Positions 1 through 9,964 of a stretch of DNA of 64,000 nt are shown here, one piece after another; position 1 is the first letter of the stretch, and every line of letters starts with the position of its first letter. The notes below the pieces were generated by a model. That model was not told the origin of the DNA. It saw only the letters and a program-made list of their open reading frames with translations, and searched no databases. The DNA comes from Roseomonas sp. AR75 (GTDB lineage Bacteria > Pseudomonadota > Alphaproteobacteria > Acetobacterales > Acetobacteraceae): positions 620,001 through 684,000 of the forward strand of contig NZ_STGB01000002.1 of the NCBI RefSeq assembly GCF_005222815.1. The letters run 5' to 3'. A program made the translations under genes and the position numbers.

Positions 1-762
1 CCGGCGGGCGGCGTGCTGGTGGTGGGCGCCGGCGCCTCCGCCGTGCAGATCGCGGAAGAGCTGGCGCTCGCCGGCCGCGCGGTGACGCTCGCCGCCGGCC
101 GCCACACCCGCGCGCTGCGCCGCTATCGCGGCCGCGACATCTGGTGGTGGATGGATCGCGCGGGGATGCTGGAGGATGCGGCCGAGGCGCAAGCCGACCT
201 GGCGCGTGCGCGGACACAACCCTCGCCGCAGCTCGTCGGCGGCACGCCAGCGCGGGATCTCGATCTCGGCACGCTGCGCGCGCTCGGCGTGCGCATCCTC
301 GGCCGGATGCGCGGCGCCGCGGGGCGGCTGGCGCAATTCGCGGAAGATCTGCCGGAGCAGGTGGCCGGCGCGCAGAAGCCGCTGGAAAGCATGCTCGCAC
401 GCATCGACGCCGTGGCCGACCGCGTGGGCGCGCCACGCGAGGCGTGGCCCGCGCTGCTGCAGGGCTTCGAACCCGGCCCCGCGCGGCTCGACCTGGTCGC
501 GGAGGGCATCGGCAGCATCGTCTGGGCGACCGGCCATTGCCGCGACAACACCTGGCTGCGCGTGCCGGGCCTGCTGGATGCGGCCGGCGAGATCCGCCAC
601 CGCGGCGGCGTGACGCCGGCGCCGGGGCTCTACGTGCTGGGCCTGCGCTTCCTGCGCCGGCGCAGCTCCTCCTTCATCGGCGGCGTCGGCGCGGATGCGA
701 CGGCGATCGCCTTCGAGGCAGCCGGGCACCTCGCCCAATCGACCTTCCGCGACGCGGCCTGA
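1..762 (+). CDS. Flavin-containing monooxygenase / CzcO-type oxidoreductase, C-terminal part
   Basis: This is the carboxy-terminal part of a flavoprotein of the CzcO/flavin-containing monooxygenase type; the frame is open from base 1 and the FAD-binding start lies outside the window. A glycine motif (GAGASA, about residue 10 of the visible part) begins the inner Rossmann fold that binds NAD(P)H in this family. An IVWATGH stretch near the end matches the conserved ATG motif of these enzymes. Family members oxidise small organic substrates with O2 and NADPH; the substrate is unknown. The stop lies 16 bases before the next flavoprotein gene, so the two are probably one operon. Confidence 0.75.
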   Translation, partial: PAGGVLVVGAGASAVQIAEELALAGRAVTLAAGRHTRALRRYRGRDIWWWMDRAGMLEDAAEAQADLARARTQPSPQLVGGTPARDLDLGTLRALGVRILGRMRGAAGRLAQFAEDLPEQVAGAQKPLESMLARIDAVADRVGAPREAWPALLQGFEPGPARLDLVAEGIGSIVWATGHCRDNTWLRVPGLLDAAGEIRHRGGVTPAPGLYVLGLRFLRRRSSSFIGGVGADATAIAFEAAGHLAQSTFRDAA

Positions 763-778
763 CCCAGGGAGATCCGCG

Positions 779-1933
779 ATGACCACACGCTACGACGCCC
801 TCGTCGTCGGTGCGCGCTGCGCCGGCGCCGCCACCGCCATGCTGATGGCGCGCAAGGGCATGCGCGTGCTGCTGCTGGACCGCGGCGCCTATGGCACCGA
901 CACGCTCTCCACCCACGCGCTGATGCGCGGCGGCGTGCTGCAGCTCGCGCGCTGGGGCGTGCTGCCGCGCATCGTCGCGGCCGGCACGCCCGCGGTGCGG
1001 CGCACCAGCTTCCATTACGGCGCGGAGGAGATCGCGATCGACCTGCGCGCGGCCGATGGCGTGGAGGCACTCTACGCGCCGCGACGGTCGCTGCTGGATG
1101 CCGTGCTGGTGGATGCGGCGGTGGAGGCCGGCGTCGAGGTACGCCACGGCGAGATCGTCTTCGCGCTGGAACGCAGCGACGGCCGCGTGATCGGCGCCGC
1201 CACGCTGGACGCCACCGGCAAGCGGCAGGAGATCGCCGCGGACCTCGTCATCGGCGCCGACGGCGTCGGCTCCGCCGTCGCGCGCCTTGTCGAGGCGCCG
1301 ATGCTGCGGGAAGCGCGGCATGCCAGCGCGACCGTGTTCGGCTACTGGTCCGGCATCGGCACCGAGGGCTACCACTGGCACTACGTGCCGGGTGCGAGCA
1401 CCGGCGCGATCCCGACCAATGCCGGGCTGCACTGCGTCTTCGTCTCGGTGCCGCCATCAACCTATCGCGCCCGCTTCCGCGGCGCGCCGGGCCCGGCCTT
1501 CGAGGCGACCCTGCGCGAGGTCTCGCCTGCGCTGGCCGCGCGCGTCGAGGGCGGCGTGCGCGCCGGCGCGCCCGCGGTCTTCGCTGGGCGGCGCGGCTTC
1601 TTCCGCCAGGCCTTCGGGCCGGGCTGGGCGCTGGTCGGCGATGCCGGCTACTTCAAGGACCCGATCACCGCCCATGGCATCACCGACGCGCTGCGCGACG
1701 CCGAGGCGGTGGCCGAGGCGGCCGCGCAGGGCACGCCAGCGGCCTTCGCGGCGTATGCGGAGACGCGCGACGCACTCTCCCTGCCGCTGTTCGAGGCGAC
1801 GGACGCGATCGCCGCCTTCGACTGGGACCTGCCGCGCGTGCAGGCGCTGCACAAGGCGCTGAACCAGGCGATGAAGCAGGAGGTCGCGCACATGCTCGCC
1901 GCGCAGCGCGGCGTCCTGCCGGAGGCCGCGTGA
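779..1933 (+). CDS. FAD-dependent monooxygenase / geranylgeranyl-reductase-like flavoprotein
   Basis: A 384-residue FAD-dependent oxidoreductase. The N-terminal nucleotide-binding motif is VVGARCAG (a slightly variant GxGxxG), followed by DRG, the usual acidic residue that holds the ribose. An IGADG motif occurs near residue 165, and LVGDAG near residue 285 is the second FAD-binding motif of the PHBH-type hydroxylases. The ATG at 779 was chosen because it directly precedes the Rossmann fold; an upstream extension is low-complexity Arg/Pro/Ser. The next gene overlaps its stop (TGATG). With a monooxygenase before it and a MaoC hydratase after it, it looks like part of a degradation pathway for a hydrophobic or aromatic compound; this is inference. 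Confidence 0.8.
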   Translation: MTTRYDALVVGARCAGAATAMLMARKGMRVLLLDRGAYGTDTLSTHALMRGGVLQLARWGVLPRIVAAGTPAVRRTSFHYGAEEIAIDLRAADGVEALYAPRRSLLDAVLVDAAVEAGVEVRHGEIVFALERSDGRVIGAATLDATGKRQEIAADLVIGADGVGSAVARLVEAPMLREARHASATVFGYWSGIGTEGYHWHYVPGASTGAIPTNAGLHCVFVSVPPSTYRARFRGAPGPAFEATLREVSPALAARVEGGVRAGAPAVFAGRRGFFRQAFGPGWALVGDAGYFKDPITAHGITDALRDAEAVAEAAAQGTPAAFAAYAETRDALSLPLFEATDAIAAFDWDLPRVQALHKALNQAMKQEVAHMLAAQRGVLPEAA

Positions 1934-2433
1934 TGACCGGCGACCCCTGGGCGCTGACGCTCGCCGGGCGGCCACATCCCGGGCAGCGCGCGACGCGGCG
2001 CCGCACCACCTCGGCGCGCGACGTTGAGCTGTTCGCGGCAATGACCGGCGATCGGAATCCGCTGCACTTCGATGCGGCGCTTGCCGCACGCGCGCCCTTC
2101 GGCGGGCTGATCGTGCAGGGCGGCGTCACCTCCGGCCTGCTGAATGCCGTCGTCGCGGAAGACCTGCCCGGTCCCGGCAGCGTCTTCCTCGGCACCGAAT
2201 GGCGCTTCGCGAAGGCGGTGCGGATCGGCGAGACGATCGAGGCCGAGGTGGAGGTGATCGCGCTGCGCGAGGACAAGCCGATCTGCACGCTGCGCACCAT
2301 CGTGCGCAATGCCGCCGGCGAGGCTTGCCTGACCGGCACTGCCGTCACCTGGACCGCGCCGCTGCGCGATCTCCAGGAAGACTCAAGGACTCCACAGGGT
2401 GGTGTCCAAGCGCCGCGGCAGCGCGACGCCTAG
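1933..2433 (+). CDS. MaoC-family hydratase
   Basis: A 166-residue single hot-dog-fold protein of the MaoC / (R)-specific enoyl-CoA hydratase family. The catalytic Asp and His are visible in MTGDRNPLHFD, and the following FGGLIVQGG is the typical helix region. Members hydrate trans-2-enoyl-CoA to (R)-3-hydroxyacyl-CoA or act on related thioesters. The ATG at 1933 shares bases with the stop of the preceding flavoprotein gene; a GTG three bases earlier is an alternative. The C-terminal 20 residues are polar and probably disordered. It is most likely the third gene of the monooxygenase operon. Confidence 0.85.
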   Translation: MTGDPWALTLAGRPHPGQRATRRRTTSARDVELFAAMTGDRNPLHFDAALAARAPFGGLIVQGGVTSGLLNAVVAEDLPGPGSVFLGTEWRFAKAVRIGETIEAEVEVIALREDKPICTLRTIVRNAAGEACLTGTAVTWTAPLRDLQEDSRTPQGGVQAPRQRDA

Positions 2434-2481
2434 GCTTCGTCGCGCCGGCCGATCATGGCCGGTGGAACAGGAGAGCAGATC

Positions 2482-2643
2482 ATGTTCGTCCCCCATCCTC
2501 CGATCATCCTGCGGCATCGGCACGGCGCCGAATGGATGCGCCATGTCGCCGGCCATGCGCTGCACCGGCAGCGGGCGGCCGAAGCGCGCGCGGCGCAGGA
2601 CGCCGCCTGGCGCCTGCTCGAAGCCTTCCTGCCCTGCGGATGA
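2482..2643 (+). CDS. Small hypothetical protein, 53 aa
   Basis: A short reading frame whose ATG is preceded by AGGAGAGCAGATC, a good Shine-Dalgarno sequence, 48 bases after the MaoC stop. The product begins MFVPHPP and is rich in His, Arg and Ala, with a likely amphipathic helix in its second half. I recognise no family. It ends four bases before the convergent regulator gene. It could be a chance frame in GC-rich DNA; the ribosome binding site is the main argument for it. Confidence 0.4.
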   Translation: MFVPHPPIILRHRHGAEWMRHVAGHALHRQRAAEARAAQDAAWRLLEAFLPCG

Positions 2644-2647
2644 GGCG

Positions 2648-4240
2648 CTATGCGGCGGGCGCGGTCTCTCGCAGCCCGGCCCGCCGCAAGCCCTCCGCGA
2701 ACAGCTCGACCTTCGCCAGGTCGCGCCAGAAGAAGAAATCGGCGCGGGCGAGCGCGATGGAATAGGTGGGATGGCGCACCAGCAGCGCCTCCACCGCGCG
2801 CCGCGCCTCCGCCTCCCTCCCCAGCAGCCCCAGCGCGGCGGCCTGCAGCGCATAGGGCCATTGCTTCGGATTCGGCGCGCGCATCGCCTGGCGCGTCAGC
2901 GCCACCGCGGCGTCGAGGTCGCCCAGGAAGAAATGCGCCAGCGCCCGCGTGGAGTGGAAGCTGGCGAGATGCGGATCGCGCGGGCTGAGTTCCGTTGCCC
3001 GCTCGATGCAGGCGATCGCTTCTTCCTCACGCCCGCATACGGTGAAGGTGAAGCCCAGCGCATACCAGGCCTGGGCGAAGCTCGGGTTCAGTTCCACGGC
3101 TTCCTCGAGCCTGGCGATGCCTTCCTCGTAGTCGCGCTGGAACGTGTGCGCGCGGCCGAGGACGCAGAGATTCATGCAATCCTGGTCGTCCAGCGCGACC
3201 GCGGCGCGCGCTTCTTCCATCGCCGCCGCGATCAGCGCGGGCCGATCTTCCGGCGGGCGCAGCACCGCGCTTTGCAGATGCACATAGGCCAGCGCGCCAT
3301 GCGCACGGGCGAAGCCGGGATCGATCGCGATGGCACGGCGGAACATCGCCTCCGCCTCCTCCATTCCCGGAACGGTGAAGCCCCACAGGTGCCACAGGCC
3401 GCGCTGGTAGCAATCCCAGGCGTCGACGCTGCGCGGCGGGCGGCGCACCGCGGCCTCCCGCTCGATACGGCCGAGTTCCGGCTCGATCGTCGCGGCGATC
3501 TGCTCCGCCATGCTCTTCTGGATGTCCAGCAGGTGGTCCAGCGTGAAGGCATGCGCATCGGACCAGAGCTGGCGCCCGGTCTCCGCGCAGACCAGGTCGG
3601 CGGTGATGCGAACGCGCTCGCCCCGCCGCAGCACGCTGCCCTGCACGAGATAGCGCACGCCGAGCGCCGCGCCGATCTCCCGCGCATCGACCTCCCTGCC
3701 CTTGTAGGGCGCGCCGGAATGGCGGCTGAGCACGTCCAGCCAGTGATGCCTGGCGAGCAGGCGGATGATGTCCTCGGTCAGGCCGTAGCTGAAATACTCG
3801 GTGTCCGGCTCCGCGCTGAGATTGGCGAAGGGCAGCACGACGATGGAGGGCCGGCGCGACACCTGCGCCGGCGTTCCCACGGCGGGCGGCGGCTCTGGCG
3901 AGGGCTCGGCCGGTGGCGCCGGTTCATCGTCGAGCGCGCGCACCTCGGCGACGAAGCGGAAGCCGCGCTTGTGCACGGTGCGGATCACGTCCTGCCGGTC
4001 GCCATCGTCGCCCACTGCCTTGCGCGCGGCGTTGATGCGGCTGCTCAGCGCGGCTTCGGAGACGATGCGGCCCTGCCAGATCGTGTCGAACAGCTCGTCC
4101 TTGCTGACCACGCGGTCGCGGTTGCGCAGCAGATGCACCAGCAGGTCGAAGACCTGCGGCTCTACATGCACGACATCATCGCCGCGGCGCAGTTCCTGCC
4201 GCCGCAGATCCACCTCGTACTGGCCGAAGCCGAGCCTCAT
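2648..4240 (-). CDS. CadC-like winged-helix regulator with TolB-like and TPR domains
   Basis: A 530-residue transcription factor. Residues 1-95 form an OmpR/CadC-type winged helix (RRGDDVVHVEPQVFDLL; DELFDTIW; TVHKRGFRF). A proline-rich linker of about 30 residues follows, then an IVVLPFANLS segment typical of the adenylate-cyclase/TolB-like domain in such regulators, and a C-terminal half with TPR motifs (FARAHGALAYVHLQ; NPSFAQAWYALGFTF). ATG 4240 was chosen because it starts the DNA-binding domain and GGGGAGAGG lies just upstream; a longer in-frame N-terminus shows no domain. I see no hydrophobic membrane segment, unlike classical CadC. Targets are unknown; the divergent DUF1127 and EamA genes are the obvious candidates. 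Confidence 0.8.
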   Translation of the reverse strand: MRLGFGQYEVDLRRQELRRGDDVVHVEPQVFDLLVHLLRNRDRVVSKDELFDTIWQGRIVSEAALSSRINAARKAVGDDGDRQDVIRTVHKRGFRFVAEVRALDDEPAPPAEPSPEPPPAVGTPAQVSRRPSIVVLPFANLSAEPDTEYFSYGLTEDIIRLLARHHWLDVLSRHSGAPYKGREVDAREIGAALGVRYLVQGSVLRRGERVRITADLVCAETGRQLWSDAHAFTLDHLLDIQKSMAEQIAATIEPELGRIEREAAVRRPPRSVDAWDCYQRGLWHLWGFTVPGMEEAEAMFRRAIAIDPGFARAHGALAYVHLQSAVLRPPEDRPALIAAAMEEARAAVALDDQDCMNLCVLGRAHTFQRDYEEGIARLEEAVELNPSFAQAWYALGFTFTVCGREEEAIACIERATELSPRDPHLASFHSTRALAHFFLGDLDAAVALTRQAMRAPNPKQWPYALQAAALGLLGREAEARRAVEALLVRHPTYSIALARADFFFWRDLAKVELFAEGLRRAGLRETAPAA

Positions 4241-4461
4241 CGGCCTGCCTCTCCCCATCCCGCGTGTCGTATGTGCCGCGATAACGCAACGCGACACACG
4301 GCGTCCACCGTGAGGCGTACAAGTTAGGCAAGCCGCCGTCGCATTTCCACGCAATCTCAAGCCTGCCGTCAGGCCCTCGCCAAGCGCGCGCATCCCGGCG
4401 TGTGCACAAGGGAGACACACCGCGACCGACGGTGGGAATCCTTGATCGAAGGACACTGACG

Positions 4462-4641
4462 ATGAAGCGCACGAGCATCCGCACTGTAGGAAGGCGCGTC
4501 CGCCATGTGATCGCGCTGTGGCAGGCGCGCATCGATGAGCGCCACTGTCTGGCGCAGATGGGCCATCGCGATCTGCGCGATATCGGCCTCAGCCCCGGCG
4601 AAGCCTTCGCCGAGGCGCGCAAGCCCTTCTGGATCGCGTGA
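4462..4641 (+). CDS. DUF1127 small protein
   Basis: A 59-residue basic protein with the DUF1127 signature: an arginine-rich helix, then LAQMGHRDLRDIGLS near the C-terminus. Such proteins are common in alphaproteobacteria; some bind RNA or modulate stress and phosphate responses, but no role can be assigned here. ATG 4462 follows GAAGGACACTGACG. An upstream in-frame ATG at 4402 would add 20 residues that do not fit the family. It lies 43 bases before an EamA transporter gene and may be co-transcribed with it. Confidence 0.75.
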   Translation: MKRTSIRTVGRRVRHVIALWQARIDERHCLAQMGHRDLRDIGLSPGEAFAEARKPFWIA

Positions 4642-4684
4642 CATCGCCGCCCGACGGAAGCCCGGCCGGCAGGAGAAACCCCAC

Positions 4685-5623
4685 ATGTCCGCTTGTATCG
4701 CGACCCGCGCGCTGGCGCCTGCGTGGCGCCTTCGGCTTTCTGGCGCGCATCTGGCTGGATTGCTGGCCGGACTCTGCGCCGCAACGATTTGGGGCGGCGC
4801 GCTCGCCATGACGCGGCACGGCGTCGCCGCAGGCAGCGGCACGCTCGCGCCCGATGACATCGTGCTGCTGCGTTTCCTGGCGCCGGCGGCGCTGCTTCTG
4901 CCGATCGCGCTGCGCCGCCTCGCACGGTTGCGGCGCGATGAGTGGCGGCAGCTTGCGGTGCTGTTCGCCGGCGGCGGCGCGCCCTTCGTGCTGCTGGCCG
5001 GCGCCGGGCTGCGGCAGGCCGAGGCGGCCGATGCGGGCGCGCTGCTGCCAGGCACGATGCCGCTATGGGTTGCCGTCACGGCACTGCTCAGCGGTCGGGC
5101 GCAACAGGGCTTCGCGGCACAGCAGCGAGTGGGCCTCGCGCTCATGGCGCTGGCGGTTGCGCTGGTCGCCGGTCCGCCGTTGATGTCGGCCGAAGGACCG
5201 GAAGGACCGTTGATGCTGCTCGGCGCATCCTGGTTGTCCGCTGCCTACACGCTCGCGCTGAAGCGCAGTCCATTCAAGGCGATCGAGGCAACGGCGCTGG
5301 TGAGCCTCGGCTCCGTCGCGACCATCCTGCCGATCTGGCTGTTGACCGCCGATCCTGCGCTGGCATCGGCCGGGTGGAAGGAGATCGCGACCCAGGCGGC
5401 CTGGCAGGGCGGGATGTCCGGGCTGATCGCTCCCGTGGCCTTCGCCTACGCCGTCAGTCGGTTGGGGGCTGCGCGCGCGGCATCCCTGGGCGCGCTGAGC
5501 CCGGCAAGCGCCGCATTGTTCGGCCTGCTCCTGCTGGGAGAGTCGCCCGATCCGCATGTCGCGCTCGGGCTCGTTGCGGCAGCGCTCGGCGTCGGCCTCG
5601 CGGCGCTGCGCCGCCCGGGATGA
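4685..5623 (+). CDS. EamA/DMT-family transporter
   Basis: A 312-residue membrane protein of the drug/metabolite transporter superfamily with about ten hydrophobic segments in two EamA repeats. The first repeat starts at LAGLLAGLCAATIWGGALAM; the second ends at ALFGLLLLGESPD, where a Gly-Glu pair is typical of the family. Members export amino acids or other metabolites; the substrate cannot be told. ATG 4685 is preceded by GGCAGGAGAAACCCC, a good ribosome binding site. It follows the DUF1127 gene and ends six bases from a convergent small gene. Confidence 0.85.
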   Translation: MSACIATRALAPAWRLRLSGAHLAGLLAGLCAATIWGGALAMTRHGVAAGSGTLAPDDIVLLRFLAPAALLLPIALRRLARLRRDEWRQLAVLFAGGGAPFVLLAGAGLRQAEAADAGALLPGTMPLWVAVTALLSGRAQQGFAAQQRVGLALMALAVALVAGPPLMSAEGPEGPLMLLGASWLSAAYTLALKRSPFKAIEATALVSLGSVATILPIWLLTADPALASAGWKEIATQAAWQGGMSGLIAPVAFAYAVSRLGAARAASLGALSPASAALFGLLLLGESPDPHVALGLVAAALGVGLAALRRPG

Positions 5624-5629
5624 GGGCGG

Positions 5630-5824
5630 CTACTCCGCCGCAGGCCGCGCGGATGCGTCGCGCGCCGTGCCATCGGCAGCAGCCGCGGCTTCCTGTTCGA
5701 GCGATTGCGCGAGTTCGCTCAGCCGTCGCTTGTCCTCGCCCGGCACGAGAAGCGTTGCGAGGGAACGCGCGCGCCTAGCCTGCGCGCGCAATTCAGACGC
5801 CTGACGCCTTGTTTCCTCAACCAT
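5630..5824 (-). CDS. Small helical hypothetical protein, 64 aa
   Basis: A 64-residue product beginning MVEETRRQASELRAQARRA, rich in Ala, Arg, Glu and Leu with no cysteine, and predicted by eye to be mostly helical, perhaps a coiled coil. Short charged helical proteins of this kind occur in alphaproteobacteria, but I recognise no family. The ATG at 5824 was chosen because charged helical sequence starts there; the ribosome binding site is weak. It is convergent with the EamA gene. Coding is plausible, not certain. Confidence 0.45.
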   Translation of the reverse strand: MVEETRRQASELRAQARRARSLATLLVPGEDKRRLSELAQSLEQEAAAAADGTARDASARPAAE

Positions 5825-5933
5825 ACCGGCCCCGAAACCGATCCGCTGGCGCAGCCTAATGTGCAGCAGCGCGAGCTTGCAAGGCCGGAAATTGCGCGCA
5901 CGGACAGTATACAGCAGGCGAATCTCCCGCGCT

Positions 5934-7061
5934 TCAAATATTGCGCGATGCGATCCGCGCACCTTCGACAAGTGACCGGAGCTTCGCCCAGGCGATGTCG
6001 CCATGTACGGCGCCATAGCCGGCGAAGGTGCCGAATCCGCAGTCGGTGCCGGCCATCACTCGATCTGGCCCGACAAGCCGCGCAAAGGTGGCGATACGTT
6101 GCGCCACCAGCTCCGGGTGCTCGACGAAATTGGTGGTGCTGTCGAGGCATCCGGGAATCAGCACCCAGTCCTGCGGTAGCTTGACCCCCTGCCACGCCGT
6201 CCATTCATGGGCGTGCCGCGGGTTGGACGCTTCGAACAGCACGGCACCGACCCGCAGGCGGAGCAGTTCCGGAAGCAGGCGCGCGAGCGCGATGTCACGC
6301 GTATGCGGGCCTTCGTAGTTGCCCCAGCAGACATGCAGGCGCACGCAAGTCGCGGATATGCCGCGCAGCGCATGATTGATCAAATCAACGTGAATCGCGG
6401 CACGGCGGAGAAAGGCGTCTTCGTCGAGGTCGGGGTACATCATGTGCCGCCCGAGGCCGAGATCGGGCGCATCGATCTGGAGCGTGAGACCCGCGTCGAC
6501 GATCGCCTGATATTCGTGGCGCATGCCTTCGGCCAGGTCTTCCATGTAGGCATCCGCATCGGCATGGATGTCCGAGGGCTGGAACAGCGCGATCACGCCC
6601 GGCGAGGCACTGTTCATGAAGCCGTGCCGGTAGCCGGCCTCGGCCATCGCCACCTGCATCACCGCGAGGTCGCGGTGCAGCGGCGCCATGGATTTGACGG
6701 CAATCGGCCCGGTGCAGCGTGGGCGGCGGTAGGTCGGCGTGCCGCCGGACCGGCCGATGCGCTCGGCATAGGCGGGATAGTCCATCAGGTCCGCCGGGAC
6801 GCGGCGCGGGCTGTCGCCGGAGAAGCCGGTAAGCCGGTCCTTGATGTAGGTGGCGTAGGAGATCTTCGACGTCTCCCCATCCGAGGGGACATCGATGCCG
6901 ATCTCCGCCTGCCGGCGCAGCACTTCGCGCGTCGCCTGCTCCATCGCAGCATCGTACGCGGCGGGGTCGACCGGCTCCTCCCGCTCCTTCGCGAACAGCA
7001 GGTCCGCGACGATCTGGCTGCGCGGCAGGGACCCGACATGGGTGGTGCGGATGTTCGTCAT
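5934..7061 (-). CDS. MetE-like (core-domain) cobalamin-independent methyltransferase
   Basis: A 375-residue protein resembling the C-terminal catalytic half of MetE. Residues that bind zinc in MetE are recognisable in order: His243 and Cys245 (LHVCWGN), Glu277 (VLFEASN) and Cys341 (GTDCGFGTF). THVGSLPR near the N-terminus is the usual start of this fold. The N-terminal folate-positioning half of full MetE is missing. Such stand-alone proteins include core methionine synthases and enzymes acting on other thiols or methyl donors. It is the last gene of the minus-strand ABC operon; its ATG overlaps the stop of the bicupin gene (ATGA). That setting argues for a catabolic rather than biosynthetic role. 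Confidence 0.75.
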   Translation of the reverse strand: MTNIRTTHVGSLPRSQIVADLLFAKEREEPVDPAAYDAAMEQATREVLRRQAEIGIDVPSDGETSKISYATYIKDRLTGFSGDSPRRVPADLMDYPAYAERIGRSGGTPTYRRPRCTGPIAVKSMAPLHRDLAVMQVAMAEAGYRHGFMNSASPGVIALFQPSDIHADADAYMEDLAEGMRHEYQAIVDAGLTLQIDAPDLGLGRHMMYPDLDEDAFLRRAAIHVDLINHALRGISATCVRLHVCWGNYEGPHTRDIALARLLPELLRLRVGAVLFEASNPRHAHEWTAWQGVKLPQDWVLIPGCLDSTTNFVEHPELVAQRIATFARLVGPDRVMAGTDCGFGTFAGYGAVHGDIAWAKLRSLVEGARIASRNI

Positions 7062-8064
7062 GCCAGGAACCTCGGCGCCGCCGGGCTGTCGCCGCCGCGC
7101 ACCACATAGGCCGCGACGCCGTTGGAGGAACAGGCGCGGAAAGCGCGCGACATGCCCTTCGGCGTGGTGAAGGTGTCGCCGGGGCCGAGGATCACCTCGC
7201 CCTCCGGCGTGGTCACCTGGAGCACGCCGCGATGGACGAAGATCACCTCCGCTTCGTCGCGCATGTGCGCCGGCACGGTCGCGCCGGACTCCAGCCGCAG
7301 GCAGCGCAGGTTGAATCCATGCGGCCACCAGCCGCTGATCGGGCCGGGTGCGAAGCCGTCGCCGGTCGCCTTCGGCGTGATGATCGCCGCCTCCTCCACG
7401 CCGGGCCGCACGAGCGGCGACGCCGCATTCACCGCGAACTGCCTCGGCTTCAGCACGCAGCCGGCCAGCGTTTCGCGCGGCGGCGTGGCGCGTTGCGCGA
7501 TCTCCGCGGCGCTCGGCGGACGCTGCCGCGTCGCTCCTGCCGGCACCGTCTCGCCGAGCGTCGTGTCCACCAGGCGCCCGCCTTCGAGCAGCACCAGGCC
7601 GTAGCGGTCCGCGAGATCGAAGACGCGCGGCGACCAGGTCACCTTGCCGGGATCGTCGCCACCCAGCACGGCAAAGAGGAAGCCGGTCTCCTCGCCGATG
7701 TTCTCGAAGCCGCGGAACATGTGGATCGGGATGGAGATGACATCCCCTTCCTCCATCGTCACGTCGCCCTCGTCGGCGTTGACGCCGAAGATCATGCGCC
7801 AGCGGCCCTTGTGGACGACGAAGACCTCCGCAGTCTCGTGGCTGTGCTGGCTGTTGAGGCAGCGCGGCGGCTGGCGCGCGCCGCCGATGTTGAAGCCGTG
7901 CGGCTCCGGGATGTGGACATGCTGGTTCGGATTCTCGCTGACGCCGGGCCCGATCAGCGTGAAGTTCTCCTTCTGGTCAGAACCCGGAGAGCGACTGTCC
8001 ACGAAGGCGTTCTTGCAGGGGATCAGGTCCGCATAGCGGATCAGGCGGGATGCGAGCATGGCAC

Positions 8065-8068
<4 letters not shown>
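7058..8068 (-). CDS. Bicupin protein
   Basis: A 336-residue protein with two cupin barrels. The first (about residues 45-130) carries the metal-binding motif QHSHETAEVFVV, with both His and the Glu in place, and ends GDVISIPIHMFRGFEN. The second (about 235-325) reads VPAHMRDEAEVIFV, keeping one His and the Glu but lacking the HxH pair, so probably only the first barrel binds metal well. The layout resembles gentisate-dioxygenase-like or isomerase-type bicupins, but the substrate cannot be told. Start ATG 8068 overlaps the ABC ATPase stop; an internal ATG at 8059 is possible. The overlap with the MetE-like gene suggests a linked function. Confidence 0.75.
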
Positions 8069-9126
<1,058 letters not shown>

Positions 9127-9133
9127 GCGCGCC

Positions 9134-9964
9134 TCACTTCACCGCGCCGCCGGTCATGCCGCGCACGAAGTGGCGCTGGATGACCGAGGCGAGCAGGAAC
9201 ATCGGGATGGAGATCAGGATGCCGGCGGCGGCGATCAGCTCCCACAGATCGCCCCGCTCGGTGCGGAAGCGGGTGATGCCGACGGGCAGCGTCACCGCGT
9301 CGTCGCGCGTCAGGATCAGCGCGAAGAGGAACTCGTTCCAGGTCAGGATGAAACAGAAGACGGCAGTGACGACCACGCCCGGCCAGATCATCGGCACGAC
9401 CACGTCCAGGATCACGCGCAGCCGCGTGGCGCCATCCACCAGCGCCGCTTCCTCGGATTCAGTGGGCACCGCATCCAGGAATCCCTTCAGCATCCAGGTG
9501 GCGAAGGGCGTGACGATGGCGAGGTTGACGATGATCAGCGCATAGACCGTGTCCAGCAGGCCAAGGTCGCGGAACAGCAGGTAGAAGGGCAGCACCACGA
9601 CGACCGCCGGGATGAACTGCGTCGCGAGGATGGTGAAGAACAGCGCGCCCTTGAACGGCATCTCGAATCGGCTGAAGGCATAGGCCGCGAGCGTCGAGGC
9701 CGGCACCGAGATCGCCACCGTTGCGGCGGCGACGATGAAGCTGTTGAGCAGCGTGTGCCCGATGTTCCAGGGATGGGCGAAGATCGCGCGGAAATTGTCG
9801 AGCGTCGGCGTGAACAGGAAGGTCAGGCCGAACAGGTCCACCGGCCGCTTGAACGCCGTCAGCGCCATCCACAGGATCGGGAACAGGATCAGGAACAGCG
9901 CGCCCAGCAGGACCGCCGACTCCACCCCCTGCCACAGCAGCCTGCGCCGTCGCGCGGGGCTCAT
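9134..9964 (-). CDS. ABC transporter permease, MalG type
   Basis: A 276-residue inner-membrane permease with six hydrophobic segments. The conserved EAA loop is EEAALVDGATRLRVILDVV, where the ATPase docks. The C-terminal FVRGMTGGAVK is typical of the MalG/CUT1 branch, which imports oligosaccharides, polyols and glycerol phosphates. ATG 9964 overlaps the stop of the other permease (ATGA). With the binding protein, MalF-type permease and ATPase it forms a complete importer. Confidence 0.9.
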   Translation of the reverse strand: MSPARRRRLLWQGVESAVLLGALFLILFPILWMALTAFKRPVDLFGLTFLFTPTLDNFRAIFAHPWNIGHTLLNSFIVAAATVAISVPASTLAAYAFSRFEMPFKGALFFTILATQFIPAVVVVLPFYLLFRDLGLLDTVYALIIVNLAIVTPFATWMLKGFLDAVPTESEEAALVDGATRLRVILDVVVPMIWPGVVVTAVFCFILTWNEFLFALILTRDDAVTLPVGITRFRTERGDLWELIAAAGILISIPMFLLASVIQRHFVRGMTGGAVK

